NCBI GenBank assembly: GCA_910586955.1
Contig: CAJUMM010000035.1
Coordinates: 1 to 28,407 of the forward strand
DNA from: an uncultured Lachnospiraceae bacterium
GTDB taxonomy: Bacteria > Bacillota > Clostridia > Lachnospirales > Lachnospiraceae
Length of the DNA stretch: 28,407 nt
Direction of reading: 5' to 3'
The stretch's first letter is position 1. Each line of letters starts with the position of its first letter. Made by a program: the position numbers and the translations under genes. The notes under the pieces were generated by a model. The model made no database searches. It had not been told where the DNA came from and worked only from the letters and a program-made list of their open reading frames with translations. Shown here one piece after another: positions 22,398-28,407 of the stretch.

Positions 22398-23408
22398 ATG
22401 GGAGAAAACGAAATATTTTTGATGAAACCGAAGGTGGACTTTTGCTTCAAGGAGCTGATGGAGGATAGGGAAGTCCGCCGGGGATTTATTTCCGCATTGC
22501 TGGGAGTGAAACCGGAAGAGATTGAGGAGACAGAACTTTTGCCTACCCATTTAAGAATGGAATATCCGGATGATAAGCTGGGAGTTTTGGATATCCGGGT
22601 GTCTGTCCGGTGTGGCGGAAGGGGAAGAGAAAGCGGCTTGGACGGAAGACAGCAGATAGATCTGGAGATACAGCTGGCATCTTTTCCGCTGTGGCCGGAG
22701 CGCTCCGTATTTTATCTTGCGAAAATGTATTCCGGACAGATTCAAAAAGGGCAGGGCTATGACGTATTGCAAAAGTGTGTTCATGTAGGAATTTTGGATT
22801 TTATTCTTTTTGAGGAAGATGAAGAATTCTATTCCTGTTTTCATCTCTGGGAGGATAACAGACACCGGATGTATACGGACAAACTGGAGATACATATCCT
22901 GGAGCTGCCAAAGCTGGCAGAGAGAGAATATCCGGCCACAGCGCTGTTGAACTGGGCGTACTTTTTCAATGCGGAACAAAAGGAGGAGTTTGAAATGGCA
23001 GCAGAGACAAGTCCATATATTGAAAGAGCATATGAGAGATTGGCAGATATCAGCGCAGACGAAGCAAAGCGTCTGGAATATGAGGCAAGGGAGAAGGCTA
23101 TTCTGGATCACAACTATTTGATGAAGACCAATCTGGAACTTGGGTGGAAAAAGGGGATGGAGAAGGGGCATAAAGAGGGACTTGAAAAAGGTATGAAGGA
23201 AGGACTGGAAAAGGGGTTGGAGGAAGGGTTAGAGAAGGGAATAGAAAAAGGAATAGAAAAAGGAATAGAAAAAGGCGCTCAGGCCCTGATTGAAATCTGC
23301 CGGGAAACTGAGTTCTCAAGGGAGGAGACAGCCAGGAGGCTGATGGAAAAACTGTCCCTTTCCCCGGAGGCGGCAAGAAAATATTTGGATGAATACTGGA
23401 CGGAATAA
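22398..23408 (+). CDS. Rpn-family PD-(D/E)XK nuclease with C-terminal Lys-Gly repeat
   Basis: 336 residues. The N-terminal PD-(D/E)XK nuclease of the recombination-promoting nuclease/transposase-like family has D65 in VLDIRV and E90-I-Q92 in IDLEIQLA, the ExQ variant of the active site. The middle (about 200-250) is helical. Residues about 250-293 are a tetrapeptide-like run of EKG, KEG and EEG units. The start at 22398 has GAAAGGAGAAGGG upstream. The earlier in-frame codon at 22371 is less likely. E. coli Rpn proteins cleave DNA and have been linked to phage defence. A strong internal ribosome-binding site and ATG lie in frame at 22981-22997 (separate entry). The MATE gene follows after 19 bases. 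Confidence 0.88.
   Translation: MGENEIFLMKPKVDFCFKELMEDREVRRGFISALLGVKPEEIEETELLPTHLRMEYPDDKLGVLDIRVSVRCGGRGRESGLDGRQQIDLEIQLASFPLWPERSVFYLAKMYSGQIQKGQGYDVLQKCVHVGILDFILFEEDEEFYSCFHLWEDNRHRMYTDKLEIHILELPKLAEREYPATALLNWAYFFNAEQKEEFEMAAETSPYIERAYERLADISADEAKRLEYEAREKAILDHNYLMKTNLELGWKKGMEKGHKEGLEKGMKEGLEKGLEEGLEKGIEKGIEKGIEKGAQALIEICRETEFSREETARRLMEKLSLSPEAARKYLDEYWTE
22995..23408 (+). CDS. Predicted in-frame internal product of the Rpn gene (small C-terminal form)
   Basis: ATG at 22995 is codon 200 of the Rpn gene and is preceded by AGGAGG (22981-22986) at an eight-base spacing, the best ribosome-binding site in this gene. Translation from it would give 137 residues (MAAETSPYIERAYERLADIS onward) that carry the helical segment and Lys-Gly repeat but lack the nuclease active site. 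In E. coli, rpn genes are reported to encode such intragenic small proteins that inhibit the full-length nuclease. That this gene does the same is inference. The Glu-Glu-rich codons could create the motif by chance. Confidence 0.45.
   Translation: MAAETSPYIERAYERLADISADEAKRLEYEAREKAILDHNYLMKTNLELGWKKGMEKGHKEGLEKGMKEGLEKGLEEGLEKGIEKGIEKGIEKGAQALIEICRETEFSREETARRLMEKLSLSPEAARKYLDEYWTE
23238..23273 (+). repeat. Three perfect 12-bp tandem units in the Rpn gene
   Basis: GGAATAGAAAAA is repeated exactly three times, encoding the Gly-Ile-Glu-Lys units at the end of a longer degenerate Lys-Gly repeat (about 23146-23276). Unit gain or loss would change the protein by four residues without shifting the frame, so copy number may vary between strains. 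Confidence 0.9.
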
Positions 23409-23427
23409 ATGTAAGGGAAGTGAAGAT

Positions 23428-24795
23428 ATGGACAGGACAAGTGCGGATTTGGGAACGGAGAAGGTGGGAAAGCTCTTGCTTCGGCTGGCGGTTCCTACCA
23501 TTACGGCCCAGATTGTGAATATGCTGTATAATATTGTAGACCGGATTTATATCGGACATATCCCGGAGGAAGGAGCCCTGGCATTGACAGGGCTCGGCCT
23601 TTGCTTTCCGGTGCTGATGCTGGTGACGGCTTTTTCGAGCTTAGTGGGAATGGGAGGCGCCCCCCAGGCGTCCATCAAAATGGGGCAGAAGGACAATGGG
23701 GGAGCGGAGCAGATTTTAGGGAACTGTTTTGTGATGCTTTTGGTTCTGGCAGCCGTTCTGACTGTGGTATTCCGCATAAGCGGCCGGGAATTGCTGTATC
23801 TGTTTGGCGCCAGCGGCGATACCATTGGTTATGCACTGGAATATCTGGATATTTATATTTTGGGAACGGTTTCGGTAATGATTTCCCTGGGATTAAATGC
23901 TTTCATTACCACCCAGGGTTTTACACGGACCAGTATGCTTACCGTGGTGATCGGGGCGGCGGTAAATATTGTTTTGGATCCCGTTTTTATTTTCGGCTTT
24001 GGCATGGGGGTAAAAGGAGCGGCACTGGCCACTATCCTGGCCCAGACCGTGTCGGCTGTGTGGGTGCTGCGGTTCCTTTTCGGGAAACAGACGGTTCTTA
24101 AAATCCGCAAAAGCAATATGAAGGTGCAGGCAGGGATTATGCTTCCTGTGCTGGCTCTGGGACTTTCGCCTTTTATTATGACAAGTACAGAGAGTCTTTT
24201 GAATATTTGTTTTAATACCTCTTTGCAGAAATACGGCGGAGATCTGGCGGTGGGGACCATGACTATTCTTTCCAGCTGCATGCAGGTATGCAGCCTGCCT
24301 CTGCAGGGACTGGCCCAGGGGGCCCAGCCCATTATCAGTTACAATTTCGGTGCTGGAAACCTGGGAAGGGTGAAGGAGGCCTTCCGCCTGCTTTTTATCA
24401 GTGCTATTGGGGCATCTTCGGTAATGTGGCTGATAGCCGTATTTGCACCTGGATTTTTCCCAGGATTGTTTTCCGGGGATGCAGAGCTTATCGCATATGC
24501 TTCCTGGGCCATCCGGATCTATCTGGGTATGGCGTTTGTCATGGGAGCACAGATGTCCTGCCAGCAGACTTTTGTGGCCATTGGAGCGGCAAAGATTTCC
24601 CTGTTTCTGGCACTGTTTCGGAAAATTATTGTGCTGATTCCTCTGATTTATCTGCTGCCCCAGTTCTTTGCGGATAAGGTATTTGCGGTATTTTTGGCGG
24701 AACCGGTGGCGGATACCATTGCGGCAGTCACGACGACAACCCTTTTCTTCCTGAGGTTCCGGCAGATTTCCCGCAACATGGAAGGGGGCAGATGA
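23428..24795 (+). CDS. MATE-family multidrug/Na+ efflux protein
   Basis: 455-residue MATE exporter with twelve hydrophobic segments, expelling cationic drugs or metabolites with Na+ or H+. The first helix begins GKLLLRLAVPTITAQIVNML, and YNIVDRIYIGHIPEEGALAL is typical of the NorM/DinF-like clostridial group, as is GLAQGAQPIISYNFGAGN in the second half. The start at 23428 is chosen over 23389 because the latter overlaps the Rpn gene. AAGGGAAG gives a modest ribosome-binding site. Sua5 follows after one base. The substrate is unknown. Confidence 0.93.
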   Translation: MDRTSADLGTEKVGKLLLRLAVPTITAQIVNMLYNIVDRIYIGHIPEEGALALTGLGLCFPVLMLVTAFSSLVGMGGAPQASIKMGQKDNGGAEQILGNCFVMLLVLAAVLTVVFRISGRELLYLFGASGDTIGYALEYLDIYILGTVSVMISLGLNAFITTQGFTRTSMLTVVIGAAVNIVLDPVFIFGFGMGVKGAALATILAQTVSAVWVLRFLFGKQTVLKIRKSNMKVQAGIMLPVLALGLSPFIMTSTESLLNICFNTSLQKYGGDLAVGTMTILSSCMQVCSLPLQGLAQGAQPIISYNFGAGNLGRVKEAFRLLFISAIGASSVMWLIAVFAPGFFPGLFSGDAELIAYASWAIRIYLGMAFVMGAQMSCQQTFVAIGAAKISLFLALFRKIIVLIPLIYLLPQFFADKVFAVFLAEPVADTIAAVTTTTLFFLRFRQISRNMEGGR

Positions 24796-24796
24796 G

Positions 24797-25846
24797 ATGG
24801 AGACACAGATAAGAAAACTGTCTTATGACCGGATAGATGAAGAAGTCATAAAAGAGGCTGGGGAAATTTTGAAAAAAGGCGGTCTGGTGGCCTTTCCCAC
24901 AGAAACGGTTTATGGCCTTGGGGGGGATGCCCTGAATCCTGCTTCCTCCGGGAAAATTTATGCGGCTAAGGGAAGGCCTTCGGATAATCCCTTGATTGTG
25001 CACATTGCCAAGAGGGAAGATCTGGATCGGATTGCGGAAGATGTGCCGGAGAAGGCAAGGCGGCTGATGAATGCTTTCTGGCCGGGACCCTTAACCCTGA
25101 TTTTGAAGAAAAAACCTTTGGTGCCGGATAAGACGACAGGCGGCCTTCCCACAGTGGCGGTGCGGATGCCTTCGGACCGGATTGCGGCAGGGCTTATCCT
25201 GGCGGCGGGGGGCTTTGTGGCTGCGCCCAGTGCCAATGTGTCCGGAAGGCCCAGCACCACCACGGCGTCCCATGTGGCGGAGGATTTGGGAGGAAAGATT
25301 GAGATGATCCTGGACGGCGGACAGGCGGTGATCGGGCTGGAGTCTACCATTGTGGATGTGAGTGTGGATCCCCCAATGATCCTGCGGCCGGGAGCGGTGA
25401 CAAAATCTATGCTGGAAGGGGAGATTGGCAAGGTGGAGACGGATAAGGCCATTATTGCCCCGGATTCCGGCATCCGTCCCAAAGCTCCGGGCATGAAATA
25501 CCGGCATTATGCACCAAGAGCCAGCCTGATGGTGGTAGAGGGAGAGCAGGAGGCAGTGATTTCGGCTATCCGGCGCTTGGCCGGGGAAGCCAGGCAGGCC
25601 GGAAAGAAGGTGGGGATTATCGCCACGGACGAGACGGCGTCCCGGTATCCGGAAGGGCTGGTACAGAGCCTGGGAGCCAGGAGCAGGGAGGAGGAAATCT
25701 CGGCCCATCTCTTTGAGGTGCTGCGCCGGTTTGACGACATGGAAGCGGATTGTATTTACTCGGAGGCATTCCAGGAAGGAGAGATGGGGACGGCCATTAT
25801 GAACCGCCTTTTAAAGGCGGCGGGTCATCAGGTGCTGAACGTGTAG
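24797..25846 (+). CDS. sua5: L-threonylcarbamoyladenylate synthase, two-domain Sua5/YwlC type
   Basis: 349 residues. The N-terminal YrdC domain (about 10-205) makes threonylcarbamoyl-AMP from threonine, bicarbonate and ATP, the first step of tRNA t6A37 formation. TETVYGLGG (35-43), KGRPSDNPL (58-66) and PSANVSGRPS (143-152) are the nucleotide- and substrate-binding motifs. The C-terminal Sua5 domain (about 230-349) is complete and ends in a helix with IMNRLLKAAGH. The two-domain length is normal for Firmicutes. It begins one base after the MATE stop, so the two genes are coupled. The thiamine genes start 30 bases downstream. Confidence 0.95.
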   Translation: METQIRKLSYDRIDEEVIKEAGEILKKGGLVAFPTETVYGLGGDALNPASSGKIYAAKGRPSDNPLIVHIAKREDLDRIAEDVPEKARRLMNAFWPGPLTLILKKKPLVPDKTTGGLPTVAVRMPSDRIAAGLILAAGGFVAAPSANVSGRPSTTTASHVAEDLGGKIEMILDGGQAVIGLESTIVDVSVDPPMILRPGAVTKSMLEGEIGKVETDKAIIAPDSGIRPKAPGMKYRHYAPRASLMVVEGEQEAVISAIRRLAGEARQAGKKVGIIATDETASRYPEGLVQSLGARSREEEISAHLFEVLRRFDDMEADCIYSEAFQEGEMGTAIMNRLLKAAGHQVLNV

Positions 25847-25876
25847 ACAGAAAGAATAGCAGGAGATAAGAAAAAT

Positions 25877-26698
25877 ATGCTTGCAGGCTGTATAGAGCGG
25901 GTCAGGGAGAAGGGCCCTATGATACACAATATTACCAATTATGTTACAGCCAACGATGTGGCCAATGTACTGCTGGCCTGTGGATGCAGACCCGTCATGT
26001 CCGACGAGCCGGAAGATGCGGCAGAAATGACGGCTCTTTGCAGCGGACTGAATATCAATCTGGGAACCCTGAATAAAAGGACTATAGAGGGAATGCTTGC
26101 CGCCGGGCGTAAATCCCGGGAATTGGGGCACATTCTGGTTTTGGATCCCGTGGGGGCGGGGGCCAGCAGGTTCCGCACGGAAACTGCCCGGATGCTTCTA
26201 AGGGAGCTTTCCTTTGACGCCGTGCGGGGAAATATTTCCGAGATAAAAACACTAGTCCTTGGAAATGGAACAACCAAAGGTGTGGATGCCGACCAGGCAG
26301 ATGCAGTGACGGAGGAAGACCTGGATGGAAGGATCGGTTTTGTGAAGGAAGCCGCCGGGGAGATGGACTGCATTCTTATTGTCACAGGGGCTTTGGACCT
26401 GGTGGCAGACAGGAAGCGGTGCTATGTGATCCGCAACGGCCGTCCAGAGATGGGACAGGTGACGGGGACGGGCTGCCAGCTCTCCGGCCTGACGGCGGCG
26501 TTTCTGGCGGCCAATCCGGAGGAGAAACTGGAGGCGGCTGCGGCCGCAGTCTGTTCCATGGGGCTGGCAGGGGAGATCGCATACAGGAATCTTAGGAAAG
26601 AGGAAGGAAATGCTTCCTACCGGAACCGGATTATTGATGCCATTTATCACATGGATGCGGAGACTTTGGAGAAAGGAGCCAGATATGAGCTGTGCTAA
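25877..26698 (+). CDS. thiM: Hydroxyethylthiazole kinase
   Basis: 273-residue ThiM, which phosphorylates 4-methyl-5-(2-hydroxyethyl)thiazole in thiamine salvage. HNITNYVTANDVANVLLACG is the family N-terminus, DPVGAGASRFR binds the phosphate chain, and the catalytic C200 sits in TGTGCQLSG. It opens the thiM-thiE-thiD set. CAGGAG (25860-25865) lies 11 bases before the start. Only 30 bases separate it from sua5, so no TPP riboswitch fits in between, and none was recognised further upstream. Expression probably comes from the upstream genes. Confidence 0.97.
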   Translation: MLAGCIERVREKGPMIHNITNYVTANDVANVLLACGCRPVMSDEPEDAAEMTALCSGLNINLGTLNKRTIEGMLAAGRKSRELGHILVLDPVGAGASRFRTETARMLLRELSFDAVRGNISEIKTLVLGNGTTKGVDADQADAVTEEDLDGRIGFVKEAAGEMDCILIVTGALDLVADRKRCYVIRNGRPEMGQVTGTGCQLSGLTAAFLAANPEEKLEAAAAAVCSMGLAGEIAYRNLRKEEGNASYRNRIIDAIYHMDAETLEKGARYELC

Positions 26699-27362
26699 GA
26701 AACATCTGGATAAGAATCTTATGTTGTATGCAGTGACGGATCGGAGATGGTTAAAGGGCAGGACTCTGGCTTTCCAGGTGGAAGAAGCCCTGAAAGGAGG
26801 TGTGACCTTTGTACAGCTCCGGGACAAGGAACTGGATAAGGAGGCATTTCTGAAGGAGGCTTTGGAGCTCCGGGCCTTGTGCAGAAGCTACGGGGTTCCC
26901 TTTGTAATCAATGATAGGGTGGATGCAGCGCTGGAGGCGGATGCGGACGGTGTCCATGTAGGCCAGAAGGATATGGAAGCCGGGTGCGTCCGGGAGCTTC
27001 TGGGATCGGATAAGATTCTGGGGGTATCTGTCCGGACCGTGGAACAGGCCCTTTTGGCAGAGCGGCAGGGAGCAGATTATCTGGGGGTGGGAGCCGTCTT
27101 TCCCACCGGAACCAAAACGGATGCCAGGCCTCTTAGCCGGGAGACCTTGGAGGAAATCTGCAGGGCCGTGGAGATTCCGGTAGTTGCTATCGGAGGCATC
27201 AGCCGGGAGAATGTCATGGAGCTTGCAGGCAGCGGTATCTGTGGAACAGCGGTAGTCAGCGCTGTTTTTGCACAGAGGAATATCCGGCAGGCTGCACAGG
27301 AGCTGCTGGGCCTTATCCGTGAGATGCTGGCTACTCCGGCGGGAGAAAGGATGCAGCCATGA
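26685..27362 (+). CDS. thiE: Thiamine-phosphate synthase
   Basis: 225-residue ThiE, a TIM barrel that joins HMP-PP and thiazole phosphate to thiamine phosphate. The motifs VQLRDKEL, FVINDRVDAAL (D77), GVHVGQ (89-94) and GVGAVFPTGTK (134-144) are all in order, with a final IGGIS phosphate loop. The start at 26685 is backed by GAAAGGAG at 26671-26678 and overlaps thiM by 14 bases. The frame runs further upstream only inside thiM. It overlaps thiD by ATGA. Confidence 0.97.
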   Translation: MSCAKKHLDKNLMLYAVTDRRWLKGRTLAFQVEEALKGGVTFVQLRDKELDKEAFLKEALELRALCRSYGVPFVINDRVDAALEADADGVHVGQKDMEAGCVRELLGSDKILGVSVRTVEQALLAERQGADYLGVGAVFPTGTKTDARPLSRETLEEICRAVEIPVVAIGGISRENVMELAGSGICGTAVVSAVFAQRNIRQAAQELLGLIREMLATPAGERMQP

Positions 27363-28168
27363 AGACGGCCTTAACGATTGCGGGGAGCGATTCCGGCGGG
27401 GGAGCCGGGATCCAGGCAGATATAAAAACCATGACTATGAACGGAGTCTATGCCATGAGCGCCGTTACGGCTCTGACGGCCCAGAATACCCGGGGAGTAA
27501 AGGAAATTTATGAAGCCGCACCGGAAATTTTAAGGGCGCAGATAGATGCGGTTTTTGAAGATATCCCTCCGGATGCAGTGAAAATCGGTATGATTCCTTC
27601 AGCTGTCTTGGCGGAGGTGACTATAGAGAGGCTAAAGGCCTGGAAGGCGGAGCATATCGTGGTGGACCCGGTGCTGGTATCTACCAGCGGTTCCCGGCTG
27701 ATAGCCCAGGAGGCTCTTGATATAATGAAGAGGGAACTTTTCCCCCTGGCAGAACTTCTGACGCCCAATATCCCGGAGGCGGAAATGCTGGCCGGTATTT
27801 CCATCCGGTGCAGGGAGGATATGCTCCGGGCAGCCGGGACAATCGGAAATACGTACGGCTGTGCCGTCTTGTGCAAGGGAGGCCATGGCTGGGACGGTGC
27901 GGATGATCTTTTGTATGCAGGCGGTTTTTTCCAATGGTTTTGCAGTAAACGGATTAATAATCCCAATACCCACGGGACGGGGTGCACCCTGTCCAGCGCT
28001 ATCGCAGCCAATCTGGCAAAAGGGTTCGGGCTTTCCCAGGCAGTGTGCCGGGCAAAGGTTTATCTTTCCTGCGCCTTGGGGGATATGCTGGATCTGGGAA
28101 AGGGAAACGGACCTTTGAATCACGCCTTTGATTTGTGCGGGCCATTTGCAGAGGAAGGAGGTGAATAA
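27359..28168 (+). CDS. thiD: Bifunctional HMP kinase/HMP-phosphate kinase
   Basis: 269-residue ThiD, which phosphorylates hydroxymethylpyrimidine twice to the pyrophosphate used by ThiE. The N-terminus TIAGSDSGGGAGIQADIKT and the anion-hole motif THGTGCTLSSA (204-214, C209 catalytic region) identify it. VVDPVLVSTSG is also typical. A pyridoxal-kinase activity, seen in some homologues, cannot be excluded. With thiM and thiE this completes a salvage route. thiC and thiG, needed for de novo synthesis, are not in the window. Confidence 0.96.
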   Translation: MKTALTIAGSDSGGGAGIQADIKTMTMNGVYAMSAVTALTAQNTRGVKEIYEAAPEILRAQIDAVFEDIPPDAVKIGMIPSAVLAEVTIERLKAWKAEHIVVDPVLVSTSGSRLIAQEALDIMKRELFPLAELLTPNIPEAEMLAGISIRCREDMLRAAGTIGNTYGCAVLCKGGHGWDGADDLLYAGGFFQWFCSKRINNPNTHGTGCTLSSAIAANLAKGFGLSQAVCRAKVYLSCALGDMLDLGKGNGPLNHAFDLCGPFAEEGGE

Positions 28169-28169
28169 C

Positions 28170-28361
28170 ATGAAACAGTTATTTTGCTATGGGGACAGAT
28201 ACCTGCAGAAAAGTACCTGGAAGGATATGGCACTACTGAAGTTCTGCCTGTTTTCCATGGGGATTCTGGCGGGGATGCAGATACCGGGAAGGCATAAAAA
28301 GAAAGTGGGAATTGCTGCTCTTTTGGTCTTTTGTGTGACGTATATCCCGCTTATGAAGAAA
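28170..28361 (+). CDS. Small two-helix membrane protein, 3' end cut by adapter
   Basis: At least 64 residues (MKQLFCYGDRYLQKSTWKDM onward) with two hydrophobic stretches, LLKFCLFSMGILAGMQI and GIAALLVFCVTYIPLM. Small proteins of this pattern are common in Lachnospiraceae, where databases often label them permease-like, a name with little support. The ribosome-binding site AAGGAGGTGA (28155-28164) is a full match to the anti-Shine-Dalgarno sequence, and the ATG comes one base after the thiD stop, so it is co-expressed with the thi genes. The reading frame continues into the adapter at 28362, but those codons are artificial. The natural end is probably within a few residues. Confidence 0.7.
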
Positions 28362-28407
28362 AGATCGGAAGAGCGTCGTGTAGGGAAAGAGTGTAGATCT
28401 CGGTGGT
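28362..28407 (-). other. Illumina adapter in reverse complement, not genomic
   Basis: AGATCGGAAGAGCGTCGTGT and the rest to the end are the reverse complement of the adapter at 1-48. The last genomic base is about 28361. The contig therefore shows an artificial terminal inverted repeat of 46 bases. Confidence 0.98.

Noticed and set aside
23146..23276. Tandem repeat as a CRISPR-like array
   Set aside because: Units are 12 bp, contiguous and in coding frame. There are no spacers.
1..28407. 46-bp terminal inverted repeat suggesting a linear element or phage ends
   Set aside because: The repeat is Illumina adapter sequence, an assembly artefact.

Overview
This 28.4-kb window looks like one contig from a Firmicutes genome of the class Clostridia, most likely a gut Lachnospiraceae species. 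The reasons are the gene order ecfA2-ecfT-truA-rplM-rpsI, several lineage-typical families (DUF4317, DUF1538 with a PII-like protein, Rpn-type nuclease with a Lys-Gly repeat tail, HKDNK-type GHKL kinase), strong AGGAGG ribosome-binding sites and moderate-to-high GC in the core genes. Both ends are Illumina adapter sequence (1-48 and its reverse complement at 28362-28407). They are not genomic and form an artificial terminal inverted repeat.

Layout. 49-3050: end of the ECF vitamin-transporter module, tRNA pseudouridine synthase TruA, then a consensus promoter and structured leader for L13-S9. 3051-3611: terminators, a 14-bp direct repeat of the rpsI 3' end, and an AT-rich remnant that may be a frameshifted foreign gene. 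3612-8023: a 910-residue fusion of a Tet(M)/EF-G-like ribosomal GTPase to a YacP/Rae1-like NYN ribonuclease, followed by DUF4317 and GreA. 8020-9001: a leftward LysR regulator with a palindromic operator and a promoter for a divergent Na+/amino-acid symporter. 9082-13710: the symporter, a duplicated DUF1538 membrane protein, a tandem PII-like protein and a Dam-type adenine methylase. 13667-15476, leftward: SDR reductase-lrgA-lrgB. 15582-16442: an amidase with a SPOR domain and no signal peptide, convergent with an orphan GHKL histidine kinase.

17613-20000 is a decayed, AT-rich accessory patch. It begins with the N-terminal part of what looks like a polymorphic toxin cut off at about 18270. 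Immunity-like fragments follow, then a duplicated C-terminal tail and two unrecognised small genes. From 20004 the composition returns to normal: an MBL-fold hydrolase, an iron-type alcohol dehydrogenase with a strong terminator, an Rpn-family nuclease with a likely in-frame internal translation start, a MATE exporter, a two-domain Sua5 threonylcarbamoyl-AMP synthase, the thiamine salvage set thiM-thiE-thiD, and a small membrane protein cut off by the 3' adapter.

The strongest candidates for something under-described are the ribosomal-GTPase/A-site-nuclease fusion (3612-6344), the intragenic start in the Rpn gene (22995-23408), the doubled transporter/doubled PII pair (10584-12830), and the toxin/immunity graveyard. 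No rRNA, tRNA, CRISPR array or transposase was seen.
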